A stretch of 64,000 bases of DNA from Peltaster fructicola (Eukaryota; Ascomycota; Dothideomycetes): positions 3,100,001 to 3,164,000 of the forward strand of contig CP051139.1 in NCBI GenBank assembly GCA_001592805.2, given 5' to 3'. A model generated the notes under the pieces. It was not told where the DNA came from, made no database searches, and was given only the letters and a program-made list of their open reading frames with translations. Position numbers and translations under genes: made by a program. This document shows, piece by piece, positions 22,840 to 31,386 of the stretch (position 1 is its first letter; every line of letters begins with the position of its first letter).

Positions 22840-23135
22840 CTACTGCTCGGCCTCGGCCTCAGCCTCAGCCTCACGCTTGCCAAAGCTTGGGATAGCGAAG
22901 TTGGTTGGGATGGCGAGGCCAGCTCCGCCTGTGGAAGTGGCGCATGTGCTGTATACCATGTCAGTCTACATACGCTCAGGAAACTGGACATCACGTACCC
23001 GACAATAGCGAGGCCAGACTTCTGGCACGAGCCACCGCTCAAGAGGCAGTCACCATCGTCGAAGCAGGTGCCGGAGCCGAACTGTGCAGCAGCAAAGCTG
23101 GCGAGGAGAGTGACAACAACGGTCTTGAAAAGCAT
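22840..23135 (-). CDS. Small secreted cysteine protein with Kex2-like site and Glu-Ala tail
   Basis: Two exons, 22999-23135 and 22840-22948, with a 50-nt intron (GTACGT...ATACAG) give 81 residues. Residues 1-17 are a clear signal peptide (MLFKTVVVTLLASFAAA). The mature part has four cysteines spaced C-x5-C-x6-C-x10-C, enough for two disulfides, then a Gly/Ala/Pro-rich stretch (LAIPTNFAIPSFG). It ends with the dibasic pair Lys70-Arg71 followed by EAEAEAEAEQ. In yeast alpha-factor, KR-EAEA marks Kex2 cleavage followed by Ste13 trimming. Here the repeat is at the extreme C-terminus with no peptide after it. Function unknown: candidates are a secreted signal peptide, an antimicrobial peptide or an effector. 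Confidence 0.68.
22846..22872 (-). repeat. GAGGCY hexamer repeat encoding Glu-Ala units
   Basis: A short run of six-base units (GAGGCT and GAGGCC on the minus strand) encodes the (EA)n tail of the 81-residue secreted protein. Such repeats can change in unit number by slippage, so tail length may vary between strains. Confidence 0.75.
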
Positions 23136-24198
23136 CTTGATGGTTCGGGTGGGTTTGTTGGGGAGCTTGATCTGATTTTGTGAGAGTTGGATACAAGAAA
23201 CAGGACCTTCAGTTGCAGCAGATGAGCTGCTTTTATGCTGTTCTCGAGTCTGGAACACCGAGGAAGAGACAACGCCGTCCAGGCGTCACTGGTCGATCAG
23301 CCGCCGCCGAAGCTGAACTCAAACACCTGATGCTTTTACATGTCGGCTAGGATACTGTTCAAGGATAGACCAGCGGGCTGGGAACCAAAGGCTAAACTCT
23401 GTCTCTTTAAGTCGTCCTAGTCTCCCACAATGATGATATGCACAGTGAGACGATATTCGTCGAGGCCGGAGCAGCTCATGGGCTACCGTTTGCTTTTCAT
23501 TGAGTGAGGATATGGCACACGATAACACATTCATCGCACGGCTCGACAGCCACCACGCAACGTGTGTTTGCGCAAGGGTGGCCAAGCGATCTCTCCGCCG
23601 ACGCAGAACAAGGAGACAGTGGCACTGAAGTGGGCAATAAGGTTGGTGAAATGCAGTTGATAATGTGGAGAGAAAAAGTTAATATTTTGCATGTAATGAC
23701 ACGATGACTTGACAGACGTAGCACGAGAACCACCTGACCATCGTCGAGGCCATGGCTGCAAGCCATCTACGCTCTCATATCTATGAGGTGTTACGCCATC
23801 ACTACATGTCGACTTCACTCATTATAAGGCACGACCATGGAACAGATCTATTGAGGTCCCCCCAAAACGAGGAGTACACAAGCTAATGCAGGTACTACAT
23901 AGGTAAGCTTCAAATGATCAGCGTTTGACAAGCTGTAGCGCGAGCTTGCTTCATGCCGATCCTGGGCTGCAGTGGCTCCATCTCTTGCTGGCCGAGCGAG
24001 CATTTGCACATGAAAGAACGACCATCACTCTTGTCTTCAGCCTGGATAGCAGCTGTAACACAGCCTTGGCCATGCCATTCCTGTGTGGCATACCAATGTC
24101 TACAGCATCGTACGCGTGTCCTTGGAATACGCGCAGCACCGAATGCAGTCAGGACTTTGCCGAAGCCGCGGTCTGTCATGTGCCAAATGGTCGATGGC
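23136..24198. other. Intergenic, no supported gene
   Basis: About 1.06 kb upstream of the small secreted gene and downstream of SAS4. Small frames on both strands (for example 23925-24215 plus, 23910-24221 minus) overlap each other and lack domains or signal peptides. The left part should contain the promoter of the secreted gene. Confidence 0.4.
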
Positions 24199-25662
24199 CT
24201 AGGGCGGCTTACTGACCGCACTCTCTCGATTTCTCCTTCGTCGCTCCCGTGCGCTGGCCCGAAGGATGTCCTGAGTTACATACTCTGAAGGTAGAGCAAA
24301 GTCGCGGTCGTCCACTTCTGGCAGAGGTAGGCCGAAAGCTGTCACGTTGCGACTATTCCTGGACTTCTTCAGCGCAGAATCCCTCATATGACGTGAGGAG
24401 TAGAAGCTGACAATGGGCGATGGTGGACGATATGGCACTGGAGAGTGCGGTACAGCATTGTTAGACCGTTCCTTTCGCTTAGCTCTGGCGGCGGAGAGCG
24501 ATCTCATGGCAGACGCTGTCTCCTGTTGAAGTTGCTTTGATGCTGAGACGTTGAGATCGCTGCTCGCAGGCTCCACGGAGCTGGCTTTGGTCGACACACT
24601 GTCTTCAACCTCCCGCTCAGCAGCAAGGACCGCCTCTCGCTCATACTTCTGCCGCTTCTCCTCTTCCTTCCAGGCATTGAACTTGTCGACCAAGGCACGC
24701 ACTTCGTCCACGAAGTAATCCCGCTTGGGTTCATACTTCTTCGCCTCGGACTCTGTGACCCCTGTAATTCCCAGAACACGCAGCCAGTCATGTCCAAGGA
24801 GGCCATCGAGTAATCTCTCCAGCTGCACCTTCTCGTGCATGGCATGCTCTCGTTCAATATTGCGCATCTGCTTCTCTTTCCGCTCTGCTCGTCTGTGTGA
24901 GACTTGGAAAGCATCATCGGTCAATGGATCTTCGGTGTCGTCGGGCACAGCCTGCATCAGAGTGGGAATATTCAGCTCTACACGAGCAGCTTGCTGTGGA
25001 GGCTGCTGTGCCACCTGTGGCTCTTTTACAGACTTCGCTGGCGACGGCATCACCCCTTTGCTGTGTTTGCTGGGCCCATCATCGATATAAATCGAGGTGT
25101 CAAGGCTGAGCAGCTCAAGTTCCTTGGGTGTATCGAAGATGATGTCCTCATAGTTGTTGAAATACGTAGCCAGATCGCTCTTCAGCCGCGGGCCGTCATC
25201 TTGAGACCTGAGTGTGCGCTTCTCTTCTTGCTTTTGTGCCTGTGCAGCCTTCAACTTCTTCACAGCTCGTGGTGGTGCATCCAATGCGCCTGCTCCATCC
25301 GTGAGGACATTGTCAATGCTGGTCGGTAGCTCGTTCGTAACGCCGTTGATCGTCTGGACTACGGAGCCATTGGGTTGTGATGCCGCAATCTTGACTGGCG
25401 GCCTCGAAGGATTGCTGCTGAAAAAGTTGTCCAGTGTTTGCTGTCGAGAGCGGATCTCGAGCTTTCTTCGTTTTGCGGCTCTGTTGTCTGGAAAATCGTC
25501 GTTCGTGTACTCGGCATCAGGTGCGCGTCCGTTGGCCGGCTTAGCGATGGTGATACTGTGTGAGGATGATGTGATCGCGTCAGATGCTTGCTGCGACGCT
25601 GTGTTGAGAAACGCGGCAAGACGACTTCCGGGAGGTTTCAATGCGCGTCCTGAGCGTGACAT
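24199..25662 (-). CDS. SAS4-like subunit of the SAS histone acetyltransferase complex
   Basis: One exon of 487 residues. The SAS4 family signature sits in the middle (about residues 225-345): DPLTDDAFQVSHRRAERKEK, NIEREHAMHEKVQLERLLDG, then HDWLRVLGITGVTE and EPKRDYFVDEVRALVDKF, followed by a charged coiled coil. In yeast, SAS4 bridges SAS2 and SAS5 to acetylate H4 Lys16 and limit the spread of silencing. The N-terminus carries a nuclear-type basic patch (RAAKRRKLEI) and, right after it, QQTLDNFF, which fits the PCNA-interacting PIP box (Q-x2-L-x2-F-F, residues 74-81). The C-terminal block FGLPLPEVDDRDFALPSEYV looks conserved. Symbol withheld because filamentous-fungal orthology was not tested. 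Confidence 0.85.
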   Translation of the reverse strand: MSRSGRALKPPGSRLAAFLNTASQQASDAITSSSHSITIAKPANGRAPDAEYTNDDFPDNRAAKRRKLEIRSRQQTLDNFFSSNPSRPPVKIAASQPNGSVVQTINGVTNELPTSIDNVLTDGAGALDAPPRAVKKLKAAQAQKQEEKRTLRSQDDGPRLKSDLATYFNNYEDIIFDTPKELELLSLDTSIYIDDGPSKHSKGVMPSPAKSVKEPQVAQQPPQQAARVELNIPTLMQAVPDDTEDPLTDDAFQVSHRRAERKEKQMRNIEREHAMHEKVQLERLLDGLLGHDWLRVLGITGVTESEAKKYEPKRDYFVDEVRALVDKFNAWKEEEKRQKYEREAVLAAEREVEDSVSTKASSVEPASSDLNVSASKQLQQETASAMRSLSAARAKRKERSNNAVPHSPVPYRPPSPIVSFYSSRHMRDSALKKSRNSRNVTAFGLPLPEVDDRDFALPSEYVTQDILRASARERRRRNRESAVSKPP

Positions 25663-25980
25663 GCCGACAACGAGACTGCACTGCTCCCTTCACAGACATC
25701 CTATGTCAATGAAGACGTTATGCGATGCTCTGAGGTGAGTTCAGCAAGCTCACTTGCGGTTCCGCCGCTGTTTGACTCGCGTCGTCATTATCGAGAGCGT
25801 TGTCGATTTGGCGTACACGAGCTCCGGAGGGCTGGATTAGACGTTAAGGTTTGGCAACTGTCAATGGCAAGAGACATCAAAGACATTGGCACAAGTTGTT
25901 CGCATTACTTTTATATAATCACGCTTGTTAGGCTTGTGGCATGGCACAAGTTCAGTGCCTCATGTCACAATGCAGGGCAA
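25663..25980. other. Intergenic between SAS4 start and DUF7721 stop
   Basis: No gene seen. It contains the leftward DUF7721 3' end on its right side and the SAS4 promoter on its left. An AT-rich TTTTATATAATC element lies near 25911. Confidence 0.4.
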
Positions 25981-27213
25981 TCAGAAGAACTTGGAGGCCA
26001 TACTCATGAGACCACTGGCTCCTGAGCCACCGCCTCCCATCTCAGACTTCATGAACATCTTCAATGCCATCTGAGCAGCACTGCCAACGGCATCTTGTTT
26101 GCTTCCGTTGGCGTTACCCTGCGCACTTTGCTGGTCGAAGAGCTTGGAAGCCTGATAGTTGTTAGTATGCTGCATTGAGTACACTCAAGACACGCACCTC
26201 AGCCATTGCCATGCCGACGAACTGATTCTGGCCACCAGAACCTGAGCCGCCAGATCCGCCATTGAACATCTACGACTGAGTCAGTCCAAGTAACATGGCA
26301 TTTGCTACGCCCTTACCTTCAGAGCTTGCATAGCAGCGGCCGAGCCCATGCTGTTAGCGCTGGCTGGACCACTGCTGCCACCACTGCCATAGAGGTTTTG
26401 ATGATGCTGGACGGCAGCCTGCTCATCAATGTTCTCGTTCTGCAGGTTTGACTGTTGTCCCGACAGTCGACCAAGTACCTGGCCGAACATGCTGCTGTCA
26501 CCACTGTTTCCAGCGTACTGCTGAGCGTGCTGTGCAGCTCCTTGGAGGTCTCCTGAGCCACCATTTCCACCTCCGCCATATGATGTGCCTGTGGATGAGC
26601 CATGGCCTTCTCCGTAGCGACGTCCTTCCGAATATGCTCCCTCTGGCCGGCCTGTAGAAGATTAGCGTCCGAGTGGGCTTGCATCTCTTGTGTACGTACC
26701 ATGATCGGACTGGTGTCCGTAGTTGCCTCCGCCTTGCTGTCCGCCGTATGAGTCTCCTCCATCATAGCCGCCTTGCTGTGGTCTTCCACCACCGTATGAA
26801 TCATTGTTGCCGCCATAGCCTCCTTGTTGCGGTCTTCCGCTCCCGTAGGAGTCATTGTTGCCGCCTTGCTGAGGTCGACCACCATAAGAGTCATCGTTCC
26901 TTCCATAGCCGCCTTGCTGCGGACGGCCACCACCGTAAGAATCATCGTTTCCTCCATACCCTCCTTGCTGTGGACGACCACCACCGTAGGAGTTATCATC
27001 ACCTCCATAGCCACCTTGCTGTCTTCCTCCACCGTAGGAGTCATTGTCAGGTCTGCCTTGTGGTCGATCGTTGCCGTACGAGTCACCGCCATCGAAACGT
27101 CCTTCCTGGCGACCTTCTTGACGGCCTTCGTGACGGCCGTGATGTTGTGGGCGCTCATCGCCATAACCGCCTCCTTGGCCAGAGCCATATTCATCGCGTC
27201 CGTAACCTGACAT
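25981..27213 (-). CDS. Beta-flanking (DUF7721-type) protein with Gly/Tyr/Gln repeats
   Basis: Four exons, 26700-27213, 26317-26651, 26198-26269 and 25981-26151, with introns of 46-48 nt give 363 residues. The C-terminal half matches the fungal beta-flanking family: FGQVLGRLSGQQSNL, DEQAAVQHHQNLYG, MGSAAAMQALK, FVGMAMAEASKLFDQQSAQ, AAQMALKMFM. The N-terminal half is low complexity: an Arg/Gly/Glu stretch (GRHEGRQEGRQEGRFDGG), then six to seven copies of a unit up to 17 residues built on DSYGGGRPQQGGYGGN. No signal peptide or membrane segment, so probably cytosolic. The molecular function of the family is not known; induction under stress or in hyphae is reported for some members. Confidence 0.8.
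26734..27045 (-). repeat. 51-bp coding tandem repeat (SYGGGRPQQGGYGG units)
   Basis: Six to seven degenerate units of up to 17 codons, one shortened to 13, encode residues about 57-160 of the DUF7721 protein. Tyr lies in the SYGG and GGYG positions, with Gln-Gln and Arg spacers. Copies differ by synonymous and conservative changes, which suggests constrained expansion. Confidence 0.85.
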
Positions 27214-27534
27214 GTTGATTGTGGTATGTAAGCTTATTGGTAAGCTGGTTGACCTATGTAGCAGTAGTTTGTAGCAATCAAAAGACCGTAGAGCTATCAC
27301 TTGCTGCACATGCAATTTTGCTGCGCCATGGGTTGACGTACTACTCAAACTGACGTATGGAGGGGTTTGTTGAACAGAGGGGCAACAGTTAACAAGGAAA
27401 TCTGATTGGAAAACAAGCTGGAACCCAGCGTTGTGTATAGGAGCCCATCTAGCCACTCTTTGAGCATCCAGGTACATACTATCCTGAATCGAAGTCTATT
27501 TGCATCAGTATAGACGGATAGCACATAGCAAAGA
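27214..27534. promoter_or_regulatory. Divergent promoter region, DUF7721 gene and small membrane-protein gene
   Basis: The two ATGs face outward 321 bp apart. No convincing TATA box or known regulator site was picked out. The frame running leftward out of the DUF7721 start (27477) is an open 5' leader and not a better start. Confidence 0.4.
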
Positions 27535-27939
27535 ATGACTGCGTCTTCAACCATAGTCGCAGCGGCTCTTCTGCTTGTCATCGCCCTGGCTGCGGGCGCG
27601 TTGTATGCGTGAGTCGATACTGCCAATGCTACCTTACATCACTGAAGTGATGACCACAGCTTCGGGGTCCCGAAAGATGTGAAGCATAGCTTAGAAGAAA
27701 AGGTACTTCAGACCATGGGAGAGAACGAGGCTAGCATTTTTGTCAACAACACCATCCATCAGCTACCCGAGGACAATCAACTCCAGACCCATGAGCTCAA
27801 AGTTCTCGCCAGCGAATTGACCGGCAAGGCTCTGCATAGGCCAGAATGTGATGCGGTAAATGTGGGTGGCCATGATGCATACATGTCATCTGATGCATCT
27901 CGCCAAACACAGATGACTGCCAGCAGAGGCGAACTTTGA
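27535..27939 (+). CDS. Small single-pass membrane protein, unknown family
   Basis: Two exons, 27535-27608 and 27660-27939, with a 51-nt intron (GTGAGT...CCACAG) give 117 residues. Residues about 6-25 form one hydrophobic segment (TIVAAALLLVIALAAGALYA), either signal peptide or anchor. After it comes a conserved-looking helical region (FGVPKDVKHSLEEKVLQTMG, ENEASIFVNN). The last 35 residues look poorly structured. I do not recognise a family. The splice join continues straight from the membrane segment into the helical part, which supports the model. It converges on ATG14 with 84 bp between stops. Confidence 0.55.
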
Positions 27940-28023
27940 GCGCGGATAGCGTTCTGCTGATTGACAACCATAGCGTACAGCTACGAGCTTGTACTACTCC
28001 TAGTAGACTATCAATGCTGGCAT

Positions 28024-29619
28024 TCAGCTTCCAGTCGCTCGATCTCGAATCTTCGTCCATCCTTTCTCTTGCTTCGGTGCCTCTACGACCTCAGCCGGTG
28101 CTATGCTCATGACACTCATAGCATCGACTTTGTTGCTGCCTGGTCGTCTTGACTTGCTACCACCCACAAGTACAGCAACCTCATCTGCACGGGCATCGTC
28201 GAAGTCACGCTCGGAGAGAACATCCCACTCCGCCCCAGTAATTTCTGATAACAGATATGATCGAAGCTTGTCCATGAGGCGATGCGGTTGTGCTAGTCGC
28301 CAATTCTGCATGGCTGCAGCTCCCTCGTGCCCGGCTAAAGAATGTAGCGCCGTGCCGTGTGTCAGATCAGCAAACTGTACTGCCTGTCCAGACGTGACTC
28401 GACTAGACTTGGAGGACGTTTCAGTGCCGGGTTGTGCTGTCAAATTGTCGTGAGCTCGCAACTCGGCAGCACGATGGAAAAGCCATAAGTTACGCCCCAA
28501 GTCACAGAAGTCCTCAAAAGTATTGATAGCTGTGATACCTTGGGTCTTGCAGAGCCAGGCAAGATCCCAGGCAAGTAGAACCACGCCTTCGATGAATAGG
28601 CTGAATGCTTTCGGCTCCTCTTTTGCGAGCTTAGCCAGAGGTCTGTCAAGGTGTAACAATCTAGGTCGTGGGAGATTCTGTACCTCGCTGAAGATCCGAG
28701 ACGTGGAAGGGCTGGCATCCGTGCTGGAAGTGCCACCAGGATAGGGAATATCAAATCCACGGTAGGAGGACCTCTCGTGCAAGATCGCAGCATGTGGGAA
28801 GTCGCCATGGGGGAGTATGATCTCTGCTGGTAGGCAGATGGACAGGTAATTTGCCCAGATCGCTATAAGCCGGCAAGTATTATCCAAACAGGCGTTGATC
28901 TGTTGATACTGTCCACCGCCGACTGAGAGCCCAGCAGTACTAGCATCCGCGGTCGGTCCATTCAGCTCTCTCAGATCAGGCACGGGAAGCCCAGCCAGCG
29001 TTATACGTCCTGTGAACTTCCGCCGCATATCTGTCTCCTGCCTGACGTCTGCAAGCCAGCTCGCGCTATAGCATAAGTATGCCTTTGCGTCAGCGGTCTT
29101 TTGATGGACCTTAAGCAGTTGACGTCGTGTGCGTCGGATTGTGTTATCCCATGGCTCTGTATCTGTCGATGTATTCTGTCTCAGCTCCTGCTTCTTGCTC
29201 TCCACCTCAACAGTACGCCTCTGATTAAGCGCCTTTCGTGCATCTGCTCGATCGTGGTATAGCGTGATCTGTCTTCTTAACTCATCAGTCTTCTCCATCA
29301 CTCTGACTATCCGCTCATTTGCAGATTCTAGCTCTTGACGCTGCCGTGTGAGGCTGATCGCTTTGATGCCTTGCGCGATGGCATCCCAGTTAGCATCTTG
29401 AGGTAGCGAGGCAAGGACGCCATCATTGCCTGGCCTTACTATAGCCTCCACATGGGCATGGAAGTTCTCATGCTCGAGGAGAGTTGTCACTTGTTGTATG
29501 CGCGGCACATATAGTGCGGACCTTGCGCAAGATGCACAGCATCCTTTCCTTCGAGGGCCAAATTGCTGTTGGCATAAGTAGCAGGTCATCATAGCAACAT
29601 GCAGGCTTGCATGTGGCAT
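28024..29619 (-). CDS. ATG14: ATG14/Barkor-like autophagy protein
   Basis: One exon of 531 residues. Atg14 directs the Vps34 PI3-kinase complex I to the site of autophagosome formation. The N-terminus carries the cysteine cluster of the family (CYLCQQQF at 13-16, then GCCASCARSAL at 27-31). A long coiled coil follows (about 80-170: LTRQRQELESANERIVRVME, ADARKALNQRRTVEVESKKQ), then the conserved C-terminal domain (INACLDNTCRLIAIWANYLS, AEIILPHGDFPHAAI, FSLFIEGVVLLAWDLAWLC). The amphipathic end may bind curved membrane, as in human ATG14. The alternative family member UVRAG/Vps38 is less likely, because it lacks the CxxC...CC cluster and carries a C2 domain. Start could also be Met10 or Met11. 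Confidence 0.85.
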   Translation of the reverse strand: MPHASLHVAMMTCYLCQQQFGPRRKGCCASCARSALYVPRIQQVTTLLEHENFHAHVEAIVRPGNDGVLASLPQDANWDAIAQGIKAISLTRQRQELESANERIVRVMEKTDELRRQITLYHDRADARKALNQRRTVEVESKKQELRQNTSTDTEPWDNTIRRTRRQLLKVHQKTADAKAYLCYSASWLADVRQETDMRRKFTGRITLAGLPVPDLRELNGPTADASTAGLSVGGGQYQQINACLDNTCRLIAIWANYLSICLPAEIILPHGDFPHAAILHERSSYRGFDIPYPGGTSSTDASPSTSRIFSEVQNLPRPRLLHLDRPLAKLAKEEPKAFSLFIEGVVLLAWDLAWLCKTQGITAINTFEDFCDLGRNLWLFHRAAELRAHDNLTAQPGTETSSKSSRVTSGQAVQFADLTHGTALHSLAGHEGAAAMQNWRLAQPHRLMDKLRSYLLSEITGAEWDVLSERDFDDARADEVAVLVGGSKSRRPGSNKVDAMSVMSIAPAEVVEAPKQEKGWTKIRDRATGS

Positions 29620-30166
29620 TACCGATCGAGATAGAGAGGGTGGGAAAGCTGCAGCATTGTGATTGCTCCAGCCTTTTGCTGACTGTTGTTTGAGATCTCA
29701 GCGCATCAGTCGGGAGCGTAAGCTTCAACAGAGACGTGCAGCATGTCGAAATGAGCCGCCAGTGCACGCTCGACCGCAGCCTGATGTTATGACTTGCGAT
29801 CGTCGGGGACGGATGACTGTGCAATAGCACATGACAGCGTGTTGTGCACGGGCCGTAAGTTGTCTTATTGCACCTCTTCTCACGTCGCAGCTGCAACGCG
29901 CTTGCGTAGCAATCACGACGCGAAAATCAGCAAGCGGCAGGTACTGCCTGGAGCTCATATCATCTAGCCCGGCTCAGTATGTCGCGACTCGTCCGATATC
30001 AGACGAAACCCTTTTGTCCAGACCGATCCGAGATACACTGACATGCAGATACCCGAGTGGCTTGGCATACTCTTGATCAGAATCGCTGCGATCTTGATCA
30101 CAACTCGCATCTCACGCTTTTTCGCGACGAGAACAGCATCATTGGAGGAAAAAGCAAAAGCCCGAT
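29620..30166. other. Intergenic, divergent ATG14 and coiled-coil gene promoters
   Basis: No supported gene. The minus frame at 29468-29896 is a shadow that overlaps the ATG14 start. The right part is the leader of the 30167 gene. Confidence 0.4.
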
Positions 30167-31145
30167 ATGGCGAGCAAGACCAAAGTCTCCGACACTGAAG
30201 ATTCTGCGGATCATGGCTTCACAACACCCGCTACTCCTACGCCTTCGACTGTAGCGTCGACGACCATTGACGGTGCAACGACACGATCAGCTAGTCGCAA
30301 GCATTCACGAGAAGATGTTCCTACGAACAAACGAAGTAGCAGCGCTACTGTAGCCAGTGCCTCGAAGGCTGTGACAAAGCCCGGCAACATGGGTCCACCT
30401 CAAACACCCGCCAGGTCTTCGACGAAGAGTCGTCTTCCCATGTCCTCGACGCCAAAGACGCACAGCCCTGACCCAGCTGCTATCTCCAAACCCAGCGAGA
30501 AACAAAATGTCGATGCTGACCAACAATTGCAAGAGGGCAGCTTAAGTGAGCCTCACCATGTTGCGGAGTCACCATCAGCACTGGAGACGCATGACAACCG
30601 CATGCACGAACAGGATGACCGCGAGGACAGTCCACCCAAGACGCAGATCGTACAGCCCGTCGCAGCAAGACTCGAAGGTGGCGATCTGATTTCAGACCAA
30701 GATTGGCCAGACCCAGAGGTCCCGATCGAGGACTTTGACTGGGAGGACCTAGATCAACGTCATCACGAGCGTCTACAAGAGTTTGAGGTAAAAGAGCATG
30801 AAGTCTTCGACGAGCTGCAACGACTCAATATGGTAGGTCGCCTGTACCGAGTACAGCTCGAACTGACGATTCCAGATGCTGTCAGCGTGGGCGGGTGCCG
30901 GGCAGGCCAAAGAGTCTGAGCGTGCTACCAAGCGGTCAGTTGAGCAGGTAGTATGTAACCATTGCTAATTGTTTCTAGGCTCAGGACAAGGATGTCGTAT
31001 GTGCAGCAAAGGGAGGTCGAATTGTCACAGAGGAGACAGCATTGTAGGTCATCGCTTCTAGCACACAGCCACAAACTGACGCACGTTAGATCTTCATGTT
31101 GTCAACGCTTTTCAAAGTGCGCTCAATCTACTTGAAGACACGTGA
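30167..31145 (+). CDS. Conserved fungal coiled-coil protein of unknown function
   Basis: Four exons, 30167-30832, 30876-30934, 30979-31043 and 31090-31145, with introns of 43-46 nt give 281 residues. The first roughly 180 residues are disordered and rich in Ser, Thr, Pro and Lys, with nuclear-type basic patches. The C-terminus is a helical block: VPIEDFDWEDLDQRHHERLQ, KEHEVFDELQRLNMLSAWAG, KRLRTRMSYVQQREVELSQR, then HYLHVVNAFQSALNLLEDT at the stop. Choosing GTCAGT at 30935 as donor keeps the heptad-like pattern. The alternative donor GTATGT at 30951 yields a short unrelated tail. I recall similar C-termini in other ascomycete hypothetical proteins. It could be a chromatin or kinetochore factor, but nothing here shows that. 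Confidence 0.7.
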
Positions 31146-31386
31146 CGACATTGACAGGTCCTACGCAGTCGTTCAAGGCTATATCGGCGAGACTGCATCG
31201 CGCAAGGTCGCTGGATTGCTGACAACCCGCTCCTCGACCTTGGACGCTATAGCTGTCCATGATACATCAGTCACAGGAGCCTTTAGCAATGTTTTAGCTT
31301 GTTGCATACAATAATCTGTCACGGTCAAGCTGTAAAGACGAGCGGTCTACCCAGTATGTACATGACATAGGGCTATCGTGCTATCA

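Noticed and set aside
22840-23135. Classic alpha-factor-type pheromone precursor
   Set aside because: Only one KR-EAEA site exists, it is at the end, and there are no repeated peptide units. The weaker claim of a processed secreted peptide is kept as a finding.
26319-27194. 291-codon minus-strand frame rich in Met, Thr, Val and Lys
   Set aside because: It is a shifted reading of the DUF7721 repeats. The SYGGGRPQQ frame has the splice signals and the family match.
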